From NCBI GenBank assembly GCA_905480605.1, contig CAJQRD010000042.1, positions 1 to 54,135 of the forward strand: a DNA stretch of 54,135 nucleotides. The letters run 5' to 3'. The position numbers and the translations under genes were made by a program. Below are positions 46,053 to 54,135 of this stretch, one piece after another. Position 1 is the first letter of the stretch; the number at the start of each line of letters is the position of its first letter. Under the pieces are notes generated by a model that saw only the letters and a list, made by a program, of their open reading frames with translations, was not told the origin of the DNA and made no database searches. The DNA comes from an uncultured Saprospiraceae bacterium (GTDB lineage: Bacteria; Bacteroidota; Bacteroidia; Chitinophagales; Saprospiraceae).

Positions 46053-46487
46053 ATGACCATGATGAATCAAAAAGTAAGCACAATCATGAACCCAAGTCCT
46101 GAAATTACTAATCCTAAAAAAAACCTGAGGGATTTGTCACATGAAATGCTTGCCTCTGGAATGCAGCAACTTCCTGTGGTAGACGACGAAGGCAATTTAG
46201 TTGGGATTCTCACAACGTACGATATGTGGAGGCAATATGAAGATAAGACTACAGTGGATGGGCTTACTGTTGGAGATGTTATGAATACTCATATAATCAA
46301 GATAGGAACAGATGACAAAATAGGTACTGCAGCAGAACTTTTCGCAGATGGTAGATTTAAAACGATACCTGTAGTTTCAGAATCTAATGAGTTAAAAGGC
46401 ACAATTACAGCTTTTGATATCATCAAGAAGGTATTCAATTCAGAGTATAATACTGCTATTTTATATAAAGATGAATTTGCAGAGTAG
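46053..46487 (+). CDS. CBS-domain-pair protein
   Basis: 144 residues made only of two CBS domains: KVSTIMNPSPEITNPKKNLR with LPVVDDEGNLVGILTTYDMW, and VGDVMNTHIIKIGTDDKIGT with IPVVSESNELKGTITAFDII. Such stand-alone pairs bind adenine nucleotides and act as energy or redox sensors on partner enzymes. The start could be ATG 46053 or 46059/46062. No partner gene is adjacent. Confidence 0.9.
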   Translation: MTMMNQKVSTIMNPSPEITNPKKNLRDLSHEMLASGMQQLPVVDDEGNLVGILTTYDMWRQYEDKTTVDGLTVGDVMNTHIIKIGTDDKIGTAAELFADGRFKTIPVVSESNELKGTITAFDIIKKVFNSEYNTAILYKDEFAE

Positions 46488-46825
46488 TTAGTGTTTTTTT
46501 AAAGGAACAACTCTCTTCTTTGTATCGAGATGCGGCTTTTACGATATCTATCGGTCAAGGTTTTGACTTAACAATAAAATCGGAGATAGCATAGTACATA
46601 CTATGAAGATTAAACTTTCCATTTGTTTTGTTTTATCGTTAGTGAAATTCTTTTACACTATTATTCAATTTTGAGAATTTTTAAAATTAAAAATCGACCG
46701 CATAGCGGTTTTATCAAATAGTCAAACAAGTCCTGACTACTCGTCAGCATAGTCAAACGCCACCCATTCGCATTCGCGGCATCCTCACTCAAAGACCTTC
46801 GGACTTTGGCCTTCGGCTTCATTCG
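46488..46825. other. Spacer with hairpin and G+C-rich tail
   Basis: A small hairpin, ACCGC-ATA-GCGGT then TTTT (46698-46714), can act as a terminator for the genes on both sides. The part next to the FISUMP gene (46720-46825) is richer in G and C, with CTTCGG repeats (GACCTTCGGACTTTGGCCTTCGG split by a few bases), unlike the rest of the window. No gene. Confidence 0.45.
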
Positions 46826-47995
46826 TCAGTCCCTGAGACAACGAACAGAAAATCCATACTCCTTATTGAAGTATTGCCTGAAAACAATGTCATTGAAATA
46901 GAACAGGGTCCAGGTCCAGGCATTTGTTGCTTCGTTCTCTGTAGAACTCCTCCAGTAGCCGACGTTGCCAATGCTGAAGAATGTTCCATTATTGCCACGT
47001 CTGCCGCCTGGAAGGCCTGAAAAGCCACTTTCATTGGTTGCACCTGTATTTGGGTCTTGCCATAATCCAGGGCCAGCTTGAATGGTTCCAGTACTTTTCA
47101 TTTTTCCTCCTGCTACTCCTGTGCCTCCTAAAAAGTCTGTTAAGGTCGTCCATTCTCCATCTGTCGGCACATGCCAGCCTACAGGGCAAACATTAAGACT
47201 ATTTGTATCTGCAACTGCATAGTAATTGTATAACGCACCATACGGATTAGAGTATGTCAATGAATCATTAGAATACCAACAATAGGCTGGGGTTGTTAGA
47301 TTATCCCAATTTGTATTATTCTGTTCTTCTAATAATGGTGTGCCGTCATTATATCTAGTTGTACGAAGATTCTCTGACATCCATCTTTGGTCACCTATCT
47401 TGACTGTTGAATAAATATTACCATCGAAGTCTTGAACTATAACCCCAACTTCCAATTGCAACTCTAATATTTGACCTTATAGTAAATCAACATATGCCTT
47501 TGTTGCTGCATCTTGATTAGATATAGGGTCAGCTAAGTTAATAATTGTGTTGTTAGCTGCATCGTTGTCTTGAGTAAGTACTTCTGAGAGTGTCTGCTCA
47601 TCTGTATTATCTAGATAAGGTGTTAAATCAACATCAGTGTTAGGGTCATTACTTATTGATAGTACATTGCCTGTTAGAGTTAAATCCTGTTCATCTGTAT
47701 TGTCCAAATATCCACTCAAATCTATCTGTGTTGCACTCCCGTTTAATGTTATTGTCAATATATCACCTACTAGACTCAAATCCTGAATCTCATTTGTCAT
47801 ATCACTATCTCCATCTGTGAGCGTTGAGGCATCTCTTACGGCAAGAGTGCCATCCGCTTGTTTGACAACAATCAGTGTGGCTGAGTTATCTGGATTCATC
47901 TGGGAGACTTTTACTTGACCTTCTACTTCAAGGTTTTGACTAAACAATAAAATAGGAGATAGTATAGTAATTATTATAATAACTAAGTTTTTCAT
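46826..47995 (-). pseudogene. FISUMP-domain surface protein split by one in-frame stop
   Basis: Two minus-strand frames lie in the same register. 47995-47477 encodes a signal peptide (MKNLVIIIITILSPILLFSQ) and repeats with LDNTDEQDLTLTGNVLSISN / LDNTDEQTLSEVL, ending NQDAATKAYVDLL, then TAA. The same frame continues as GQILELQLEVGVIVQDFDGN, then the FISUMP domain: IGDQRWMSENLRTTRYNDGT, CPVGWHVPTDGEWTTL, GYWRSSTENEATNAW, GFSVRCLRD. Only the TAA (likely from GAA or similar) separates them; no frameshift is involved. The whole would be about 389 residues. The N-terminal repeats ending in DAATKAYVD resemble trimeric fibre-like shafts. Either recently inactivated or read through. Confidence 0.8.
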
Positions 47996-48232
47996 TACTT
48001 GTCTTTTGATTTAGAAGATTTAGAAATTGCTAATTTAAAAAAAATATTTTCTTTACAAATATGTTTTCGGGTTAAAACCACCTAAAAAGGGGGTGGTTTA
48101 CATCACGTTAATACTTGAATTACACGTGAGTTCTAATATTATTTAAATACCGCATTAAAGCCATTCTAAGGCACGCTTTGTTATTAGTTGAAAGGAGTTT
48201 TTCTCTAGCAAGAGAATGCAAACGACAACTAA

Positions 48233-48270
48233 AAAAACAAAAACCCCGAAAACACTAATGCTTTCAGGGC
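48233..48270 (-). terminator. Terminator of the tRNA-Met gene
   Basis: On the minus strand CCCTGAAA pairs with TTTCGGGG (one G-T pair) around a short AT-rich loop, followed by TTTTTG and a further T-run. It begins just after the tRNA 3' end. Confidence 0.8.
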
Positions 48271-48276
48271 TTTAAG

Positions 48277-48350
48277 TAGCGAGAGGCGGGCTTGAACCGC
48301 CGACCTCGGGATTATGAATCACGCGCTCTAACCAGCTGAGCTACCTCGCC
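48277..48350 (-). tRNA. tRNA-Met (anticodon CAT)
   Basis: 74 bases. Acceptor GGCGAGG pairs with TCTCGCT (two G-U pairs, one at the terminal position), D stem GCTC/GAGC, anticodon loop TTCATAA with CAT, T arm GGCGG-TTCAAGC-CCGCC, discriminator A, CCA not encoded. The anticodon stem CGTGA/TCCCG has one mismatch at its third pair. It lacks the GGG/CCC anticodon stem of initiator tRNA, so it is elongator Met, or possibly the Ile tRNA whose CAT is modified to lysidine. The spacer on its 5' side (48351-48761) shows nothing further. Confidence 0.93.
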
Positions 48351-48761
48351 ATTCTTCCTGTTCATTCAAACGGGATGGCAAAAGTAATACTTTTGGCTTA
48401 CTAGGTCAATATTTTTATGTACTAAATCAACTAATACTTTTAATTGGTATTATATAAGCAATTTTAGTTCAGTGGCAAATTATATTGGGTAGTTGAGTGA
48501 TTAGTGAGAATAATTGCTTTTAAAGTGTAGTAATTACCTCGTTTTATATACAGCAAGAGATCCTCTCCTTTCAGTATTTATTAAAAATAAATGCTACATC
48601 AAAGAACAATACATTGAGATGTTTATTGAGACTTATGAGAAGTTCAGTGGTTAAGATTTTTGTTATTGGCCTATTTTAACTAGACACAGCGATGAATATC
48701 AGCGTTAAATGGTTAAAAATCATCCTGTCATTAGCAAGATCATTAATCAAATAGATGTTCT

Positions 48762-49415
48762 TTAAACCACCATTTCAGGGATATCACCTTCTACAATAAG
48801 TCGTCCGGCAGTAGCATTTTGAATTTCTTCTACGCTAACGCCAGGTGCACGTTCAATCAGCTTAAATCCATCAGGCGTAACATCTAATACGGCCAAGTTG
48901 GTAACTATTTTTTTGACACAATTGACACCAGTTAGTGGCAATGTACATTTAGATAACAACTTAGATTTGCCAGCTCTATTTGTATGCATCATAGCCACGA
49001 TAATATTATCAGCACTTGCGACCAAATCCATTGCACCACCCATACCCTTAACCATCTTTCCAGGTATTTTCCAGTTTGCAATGTCACCGTTATCGGCAAC
49101 CTCCATAGCTCCCAATACAGTAAGTTGTATGTGTTGACCTCTAATCATAGCAAAGCTTGTTGCGGAGTCAAAAATAGCTGCTCCTGGCATTGCTGTTATT
49201 GTTTGCTTACCTGCATTTATAAGATCCGCATCCTCTTCTCCTTCAAAAGGGAAAGGTCCCATTCCTAAGATCCCATTTTCAGATTGAAATACTACATTAA
49301 GGCCATCAGGTACATAGTTTGCAATCAATGTAGGAATACCAATTCCAAGATTAACATACCAACCGTCTTTCAGTTCTTGTGCAATCCTTTTTGCAATTCC
49401 CTCTTTATTCAACAT
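48762..49415 (-). CDS. 3-oxoacid CoA-transferase subunit B
   Basis: 217 residues. Catalytic Glu46 lies in the family signature VVFQSENGILGMGPF; GIGIPTLIANYVP, GKMVKGMGGAMDLVASADNI and CVKKIVTNLAVLDV are the other conserved blocks. With subunit A it moves CoA between succinyl-CoA and acetoacetate or another short 3-oxoacid. Starts 10 bases after subunit A. The family includes butyrate- and adipate-acting enzymes, so the substrate is not fixed by sequence alone. Confidence 0.93.
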   Translation of the reverse strand: MLNKEGIAKRIAQELKDGWYVNLGIGIPTLIANYVPDGLNVVFQSENGILGMGPFPFEGEEDADLINAGKQTITAMPGAAIFDSATSFAMIRGQHIQLTVLGAMEVADNGDIANWKIPGKMVKGMGGAMDLVASADNIIVAMMHTNRAGKSKLLSKCTLPLTGVNCVKKIVTNLAVLDVTPDGFKLIERAPGVSVEEIQNATAGRLIVEGDIPEMVV

Positions 49416-49425
49416 AGCTTTCTTT

Positions 49426-50127
49426 TTAATTAGTTTTAGTTCTTACTGTACGTTGTTCAATTCTTTTCTCATAGTTTTTACCTTCAAAAATTCTTTGTAC
49501 GAAGACACCAGGTGTATGAATAAAGTTTGGATCTAATTCCCCTGGCTCTACCAATTCCTCAACTTCCGCTATTGTTATTTTTCCAGCCATAGCCATTAAT
49601 GGATTAAAGTTTCTAGCCGTTCCTTTAAATATTAAATTGCCAAATCGATCTCCTTTCCAAGCCTTAACAATAGCAAAATCTGCAGTCAAAGCAGCTTCCA
49701 AAATATGTGGCTTGCCATTAAATATTCTGACTTCTTTTCCTTCAGCGACTTCGGTACCGTAACCAGCGGGTGTAAAAAACGCTGGAACGCCAGCACCTCC
49801 TGCTTGACACCTAGCGGCTAAACTGCCTTGTGGAATCAAATCCACTTCGAGTTCACCACTTAACATTTGTCGTTCAAATTCATCATTTTCACCAACATAA
49901 GAGGAGATCATTTTTTTTATCTGTTTCTTTTGTAAGAGCAAACCAAGACCAAAATCATCTACTCCGGCATTGTTTGAAATACATGTCAAACCGGTGACAC
50001 CACTTTTTACTAAAGCCGAAATACTATTTTCAGGAATACCGCACAAACCAAAGCCTCCAAGCATGAGAGTCATCCCATTTTGTATCCCTTCTATTGCCAG
50101 CTCAACACTTCCAACCACCTTGTTCAT
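49426..50127 (-). CDS. 3-oxoacid CoA-transferase subunit A
   Basis: 233 residues. The Gly-rich N-terminal motif [19 protein letters not shown] and [58 protein letters not shown] identify the alpha subunit. First gene of the two-gene operon. A 3-oxoacid CoA-transferase would let the cell activate acetoacetate or degrade branched-chain and ketone compounds; no other genes of that pathway are adjacent. Confidence 0.93.
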   Translation of the reverse strand: MNKVVGSVELAIEGIQNGMTLMLGGFGLCGIPENSISALVKSGVTGLTCISNNAGVDDFGLGLLLQKKQIKKMISSYVGENDEFERQMLSGELEVDLIPQGSLAARCQAGGAGVPAFFTPAGYGTEVAEGKEVRIFNGKPHILEAALTADFAIVKAWKGDRFGNLIFKGTARNFNPLMAMAGKITIAEVEELVEPGELDPNFIHTPGVFVQRIFEGKNYEKRIEQRTVRTKTN

Positions 50128-50295
50128 AACTTACAGATTTATTAATTTGGGTAATACTACCTTTTACTACATAAAATGCTTTGTTTCAATCGACATTCAT
50201 GATCTAAACAAATATAATTAAGTTACCCGTATTTCCGCAATGAGGCAAAATAATATAATGAAGTGTTTTTTACCTTTTTGAGCTAAAAAAACTGT

Positions 50296-50575
50296 TTACT
50301 CAACCATAGTAAGATGCCCTGAAATAATTTCTTTGCTTAGATTTTTATTATAAAATACGAAGTACGATTAGACACCAAGTAAAAGTGGTACTCCATTACT
50401 AGTACCATCCCAACGTTCTTTATCATTGTTTACTTCAGGATTGTTTTTATTATAAACGAGGTCCCCAGCGATCGTAAACTTTAATGTCATTAACAATAAC
50501 ATTTCCTTGTTGTGATGTATGAATATAGAGGTAGTCATTATTGCCGTCTCCATTTGGACTGAAAGTCTTGGCTAA
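50296..50575 (-). pseudogene. Remnant of a gliding-motility/type IX (type B) C-terminal domain
   Basis: The minus strand reads KTFSPNGDGNNDYLYIHTSQ then GNVIVNDIKVYDRWG, shifts by one base, continues LVYNKNNPEVNNDKERWDGT-SNGVPLLLGV, meets a TAA, and in the same frame goes on through SYFVFYNKNLSKEIISGHLT to a stop at 50296. This is the CHU_C-type domain (SPNGDGxND...IxVYDRWGNLVY...WDG...) found at the end of large surface proteins sent through the type IX system. No upstream part of such a protein remains; the rest of the spacer shows nothing. Confidence 0.8.
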
Positions 50576-50744
50576 TTAAGGTCTAGTGTTTTCAATTATT
50601 TTATAACTATAAGCTTCGATTATGGTGGGACTACATTGGCGAACGCTTTTGTAGAATTGCAGCTGTTGATATTTAATTATAAACAAGAATAATGATATAG
50701 CCTCAAAATTAAATCACTTCATAGATAAACAAAAATGTCTTTAG

Positions 50745-50752
50745 TACTTTTG
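50745..50752 (+). promoter_or_regulatory. Putative -7 box (TACTTTTG) of the MocA-like gene
   Basis: TACTTTTG fits TAnnTTTG and ends 5 bases before the ATG at 50758. No TTG is found 19 bases upstream. Predicts a leaderless transcript. Confidence 0.4.
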
Positions 50753-50757
50753 TAAAT

Positions 50758-51360
50758 ATGTCTACAAAAGATTTAAATAATTATGCTGTTATAGTTTTAG
50801 CTGCAGGAAGTTCCTCCCGCTTGGGTCAACCCAAACAGTTGATTCAAATTAATGAAGTAACGCTTCTAAATCATACGATTCAAAAAGTAAAGCGTTCATG
50901 CGTCAATGATATTTATATAGTATTAGGAGCTAGCGTTCAACAAATAACTCCAACACTTGAGTCTGATTCATCAATTATTATGAACAAGGATTGGGAATTA
51001 GGAATGGGAAAAAGCATCGCTACAGCAATTGACAATATTGACACTTTAAATTATGATGGCGTTATCATAGTACTTTCAGATCAAGTGCATTTAGAAGCAA
51101 TTAATATTGACAATCTGATAGAAGTGCACAAGTCAGAATCCAAGGGTATTGTTGTCTCTAAATATAAGAATGGTCAAGGTCCACCTTCTTTTTTTAGTAA
51201 AAAGTATTTTGGAGATTTGTTGCAATTAAATGATGACAATGGAGCCAAGCCAATTGTAAAGACCAACTATGCAGATGTTTGTTTTGCGCGTTTTGACAAT
51301 GGGCATATTGATATCGACACACCTGACGATTTAGAACAATTCCAGGTGTTTGACATTTAA
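50758..51360 (+). CDS. MocA-like nucleotidyltransferase
   Basis: 200 residues, NTP_transf_3 fold: LAAGSSSRLGQPKQLI (nucleotide-binding loop with Lys), IMNKDWELGMGKSIATAI, IIVLSDQVHLE and GQGPPSFFSKKYFGDLLQL, with late DIDTPDDLEQFQ. MocA adds CMP to molybdopterin before it is used by xanthine-dehydrogenase-type enzymes; related proteins make other nucleotide-activated cofactors. No molybdenum genes are adjacent, so the substrate remains open. Monocistronic between convergent and divergent neighbours. Confidence 0.88.
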   Translation: MSTKDLNNYAVIVLAAGSSSRLGQPKQLIQINEVTLLNHTIQKVKRSCVNDIYIVLGASVQQITPTLESDSSIIMNKDWELGMGKSIATAIDNIDTLNYDGVIIVLSDQVHLEAINIDNLIEVHKSESKGIVVSKYKNGQGPPSFFSKKYFGDLLQLNDDNGAKPIVKTNYADVCFARFDNGHIDIDTPDDLEQFQVFDI

Positions 51361-51383
51361 CTTTCTTTCTCTATGTTTTATGC

Positions 51384-52076
51384 TTACCTATTTTTAAAGC
51401 TGTTGACTAGGCTGTCTTTATAACTTTTAGATATCGAAATCATATCACCTGCTACCATAGCGTGATTGCCTTCTAGGTATTCAATTTGATTGATGTTTAC
51501 ATAATATGATCTGTGACATTGTATGATGGACTTGTTCACCAAGTTTACAAATGATGATAACTTATCTTTGGTTATGTACTTTTTATCTTTGGTTATGACT
51601 TTCACATAATCACCATAGGCTTCTAAGTACAAGATCTGTTTTTGTGCAATCTTATATAACCTTTTGTTTTCTTTTATGATTAAAAATTCATTTGATTCTG
51701 TTTCCCCACTTTTAGATTCTAAATGACCTTTCGCCTTATCTATAGATTTTAAAAACCGCTCAAATGAGATAGGTTTCACCAAGTAATCAAAGCCACTGTA
51801 CTCAAAAGCTTCTACAGCATATTCAGGATATGCAGTCGTGAAGATGATCAATGAGTTCAAATCAAAATTTCTTACCAAATCAATACCTGATAACTTAGGC
51901 ATATTGATATCTAAAAAAACGATATCTATTTGGTGATTGTCTAAATATTGCTTGGCTTCTAAGCCTGATTTTAGACTGGCAGATAATTTGAGATCATCAA
52001 TTTCTGAAATATAATCTTCAATAATTTTCCTTGCCAATGGTTCATCATCAACGACGATACATTTGTATTTTGACAT
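51384..52076 (-). CDS. LytTR-family response regulator
   Basis: 230 residues. Receiver domain (CIVVDDEPLARKIIEDYI, phospho-Asp in IVFLDINMPKLSGIDL, IIFTTAYPEYAVEAFEYSG, DYLVKPIS) and LytTR DNA-binding domain (KQILYLEAYGDYVKVITKDK, KSIIQCHRSYYVNINQIEYL, HAMVAGDMISISKSYKDSL). Two bases separate it from the kinase gene upstream, so the pair is co-transcribed. It is the intact type of regulator of which a frameshifted relative lies at 41074. Confidence 0.94.
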   Translation of the reverse strand: MSKYKCIVVDDEPLARKIIEDYISEIDDLKLSASLKSGLEAKQYLDNHQIDIVFLDINMPKLSGIDLVRNFDLNSLIIFTTAYPEYAVEAFEYSGFDYLVKPISFERFLKSIDKAKGHLESKSGETESNEFLIIKENKRLYKIAQKQILYLEAYGDYVKVITKDKKYITKDKLSSFVNLVNKSIIQCHRSYYVNINQIEYLEGNHAMVAGDMISISKSYKDSLVNSFKNR

Positions 52077-52078
52077 GG

Positions 52079-53071
52079 TTATAATTCTAGGTTTAAAGTT
52101 GACATATATGTTGTCTCAGATTCTGAAATTTCTAAATTGTATTTGTCTGCATATAAAAGTTCTAATCTCTTCTTTGAATTGACCAAGCCAATGCCTCCGT
52201 CTTTGTGTGCATCATTTGACTTGGTGTTTTCACAAACCAATACCAATTTATTACTTTCAGATGATAGCGCAATTTTTATAAATGCATTTGATTTGTCGCA
52301 ATGTTTAAAACAATTTTCTATGAATGGTAAAAGTATCAAGGGTGCAATATTCAATTGACCATTTATGTTGGATTTTGTAAATTCAATCTTTGCATCGGAC
52401 TCTAGACGTAATTTTTCTAGACCAATATAATTATCTAAATATTCAACTTCATCTTTTAATTGTACTGTATCTGATGATGTTTTATAAAGCATATACCTTA
52501 AGGCATCGGATAATTTGAGAATATAATTTCTGGCTTCTTTATTTTCCTTACCTGTTAATGAATATATATTATTTAAACTGTTGAAAAGAAAATGTGGGTT
52601 GAGCTGTGCCTTCAGGTTGTTGAGTTGTGTCTTGTTATTTTCTGTCTCCAATTGAAATTGTTTTTCTTTCAATTCAAACCAATTGCGCGATAGAGCAAAT
52701 AGCAATGAGACCAATAAGTACGCTAAAGCATATTGCGAAACCTCCATGATGGGCATTGATATAAAATAGAAGTCCTTTAGTAGGATAGGAGCTAAACTAT
52801 CAATAACTAAATAATGCATCAAGACTCCTAATACCAGAAGAAAAATAAAACCAACTGAATAATGTAAATACTTTTTAGTGATTAAGTGTTTTTCAATCGC
52901 AAACAAGTGACCAGTGACTATAAAAACTAAGGGAATGTGAAAAATGGCCGTATAGATATAGTCAACCTCTCCGTTGTAGTATTCTTTGGTAAATAACCTG
53001 AATAATACAACGAAAGAAACGAACCAAAAAATACTATTTGCCCATAAGTTATAATGTTTCGTTTCTTTCAT
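52079..53071 (-). CDS. LytS/YehU-type sensor histidine kinase
   Basis: 330 residues. Four membrane helices (about 10-25, 38-55, 70-92, 115-140), then a coiled segment ending in the His_kinase signature LKAQLNPHFLFNSLNNIYSL, and a HATPase domain (LILLPFIENCFKHC, GGIGLVNSKKRLELLY). Such kinases respond to signals within or near the membrane. The gene begins 8 bases after the stop of a lipoprotein gene, so the lipoprotein, kinase and regulator probably form one operon. Confidence 0.93.
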   Translation of the reverse strand: MKETKHYNLWANSIFWFVSFVVLFRLFTKEYYNGEVDYIYTAIFHIPLVFIVTGHLFAIEKHLITKKYLHYSVGFIFLLVLGVLMHYLVIDSLAPILLKDFYFISMPIMEVSQYALAYLLVSLLFALSRNWFELKEKQFQLETENNKTQLNNLKAQLNPHFLFNSLNNIYSLTGKENKEARNYILKLSDALRYMLYKTSSDTVQLKDEVEYLDNYIGLEKLRLESDAKIEFTKSNINGQLNIAPLILLPFIENCFKHCDKSNAFIKIALSSESNKLVLVCENTKSNDAHKDGGIGLVNSKKRLELLYADKYNLEISESETTYMSTLNLEL

Positions 53072-53079
53072 TATCTGGA

Positions 53080-53877
53080 TTATAAAGATTTAAGATAGTC
53101 GCTATCTAAAAACAGTTTATCATCATCTCCATATTTTAAAATAAACGATCTCAGGTCTTCAGTTGAGGCTGTTAAAATGATTGTCTCATTTACAACTTCA
53201 TGCTTTAATCTAACTTTTCTACTTTTTATCAAACCTTCAATATAGTCTGAATCGAATGATCGTATTTTTAACTGATTGTCTTGAAACTCAACCTTTGCAA
53301 ATGTATGTGCTGGAATTAGATTGGTTTGAAACCGACTTGGTTTTTTAAATTGTTCATGATTTTGAAAGTCCATATATAAACCATTTCCTATTTGCGTAAG
53401 ATTAACTATCATAATATCAGTTATCAATTCGTCATTTTCAATTTCTGAATAGGTTAATATATAGTAGGGATCTTCTTCAGAGTTTGTTATCTGAAAGCCA
53501 GCATCAATTAAGCTTTTCTTAGGAAAGCTTTTTCGTTGGGAATTGATAGTTACCTTAGACCTGTTTTTGATGTTTCTTAGATCTGTTTTTTCATAAGTCA
53601 AAGTTGATGATCTTTCAAATCTATATCTCACTTCTTCGGAATTATCAAGCATTGAGTTTTTTACAAGCGATTTTATTTTTTCGTGATTAGGCTTTACTAC
53701 ATCATCAGAATCAATGCTTAAATCAAAGTCAAAGTCATGGCTGTCGGCTGATAGCCAATCACCAATTATACGATCATCAACAGTTCTGTTTTTTTCTGTG
53801 AAGATAGGATGCAATGAAGGTATACAACTTGCGAAACAGATAACCAATAGCGTAATAAATAAAATCTTAGTATTCAT
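53080..53877 (-). CDS. Lipoprotein of unknown function, first gene of a two-component operon
   Basis: 265 residues from the ATG at 53877 (an upstream in-frame ATG at 53901 adds only MYQQNKQI). Lipobox FASC gives a lipidated Cys, followed by IPSLHPIFTEKNRTVDDRII and GDWLSADSHDFDFDL, resembling calycin-like Bacteroidota lipoproteins that begin with a GxW motif. The remainder is strand-rich without known motif. It is followed after 8 bases by the LytS-type kinase; it could be a sensory partner or simply a co-regulated envelope protein. Confidence 0.8.
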   Translation of the reverse strand: MNTKILFITLLVICFASCIPSLHPIFTEKNRTVDDRIIGDWLSADSHDFDFDLSIDSDDVVKPNHEKIKSLVKNSMLDNSEEVRYRFERSSTLTYEKTDLRNIKNRSKVTINSQRKSFPKKSLIDAGFQITNSEEDPYYILTYSEIENDELITDIMIVNLTQIGNGLYMDFQNHEQFKKPSRFQTNLIPAHTFAKVEFQDNQLKIRSFDSDYIEGLIKSRKVRLKHEVVNETIILTASTEDLRSFILKYGDDDKLFLDSDYLKSL

Positions 53878-53954
53878 AATTTGTTTGTTTTGTTGATACA
53901 AACATGTCTCAATATATCAAGTCTCACAATTAATGTCGTTGGGTTGGGTGATTT

Positions 53955-53989
53955 TGACGTTGAGTTAATATAAATTAACTCAACTGTCA
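53955..53989. repeat. Long near-perfect palindrome upstream of the lipoprotein-kinase operon
   Basis: TGAC-GTTGAGTTAAT, loop ATAA, ATTAACTCAAC-T-GTCA: 15 base pairs interrupted only by one bulged T. There is no T-run on either side, so it is not a typical terminator. It lies about 80 bases before the lipoprotein start, where an operator would be expected. The final 130 bases of the window hold a second small hairpin (CCCTC/GAGGG) and no gene. Confidence 0.65.
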
Positions 53990-54135
53990 AAACGGATGTG
54001 TGTGCCTTGAATGGGCACCGATATTCAAATATAGGAATATCACTTGATAAAAGTATCAAGATTCTAGGGAGATGCAAGTTCTCCTGTCCCTCAAAGTGAA
54101 TGAGAGGGTCTAGCAAGCCGCAAGGGTGTGATGGG

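Noticed and set aside
1-54135. Prophage, integrative element, transposon or defence island
   Set aside because: No integrase, transposase, phage structural, restriction or abortive-infection genes are recognisable; the content is chromosomal housekeeping and envelope genes with relics.

Overview
The window is A+T-rich DNA from a member of the Bacteroidota. The evidence is consistent across the window: a PorP/SprF type IX secretion outer-membrane protein, cargo with type IX C-terminal sorting domains, GSCFA, DUF4271, DUF6576 and FISUMP proteins, S46 dipeptidyl-peptidase, TlpA/DUF4369 lipoproteins, almost no Shine-Dalgarno sequences, and promoters of the TTG-N19-TAnnTTTG type. A free-living, possibly Saprospiria- or Flavobacteriia-like organism is likely; the exact lineage cannot be read from the sequence alone.

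Layout. 0-2.6 kb: a truncated exported protein, then a rhomboid protease and a membrane-anchored EEP hydrolase. 2.6-4.6 kb: a graveyard holding a type IX sorting-domain remnant and a decayed TonB-dependent receptor fused to a decayed esterase. 4.9-8.6 kb: cysS, a secreted M28/glutaminyl-cyclase-like lipoprotein and a thioredoxin-like type IX cargo protein. 9-12.7 kb (minus): a TlpA-type lipoprotein and an S46 peptidase. 12.8-16.8 kb: a YwaF-like membrane protein, a palindromic repeat element, then rhomboid, mutL and a small membrane protein. 17-22.2 kb: a long PurF-type amidophosphoribosyltransferase with an SDR enzyme, a DUF1573 pseudogene, and thrS. 22.5-28.1 kb: DUF1015 and amidohydrolase pair, GSCFA, PorP, bactofilin, small membrane protein. 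28.3-33.4 kb: an OmpR/histidine-kinase pair, DUF4271 with HemD, and a third rhomboid. 33.6-36 kb: a frameshifted LuxR-type regulator, a repeat-bearing stretch, a small beta-barrel-like protein and a patatin. 36.1-40.8 kb: a six-gene sulfur cluster. 41-46.5 kb: a frameshifted LytTR regulator facing a TPR histidine kinase, an exported unknown and a CBS protein. 46.8-54 kb: a FISUMP protein cut by one stop codon, tRNA-Met, a CoA-transferase pair, a MocA-like nucleotidyltransferase, and a LytS/LytR pair with a lipoprotein.

The most coherent functional unit is the sulfur cluster: an ArsR-family repressor with a visible inverted-repeat operator, a TauE exporter, a persulfide-dioxygenase-like MBL protein carrying two rhodanese domains, a two-part YeeE/YedE thiosulfate transporter and a periplasmic rhodanese lipoprotein. 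It looks like a self-regulated module for uptake and detoxification of reactive sulfur. The parts are known families; the combination and the operator are what deserve testing.

Two themes run across the window. First, gene decay: at least eight reading frames are broken, several by loss of a single A in an A-run, and three blocks that are normally conserved (mutL-rhomboid-rhomboid-EEP, thrS-infC-rpmI-rplT, bactofilin-atp) are broken up. Secondly, several genes have a TAnnTTTG promoter box ending only 4-6 bases before the ATG, which predicts leaderless mRNAs. I see no transposase, prophage, CRISPR array or defence island.
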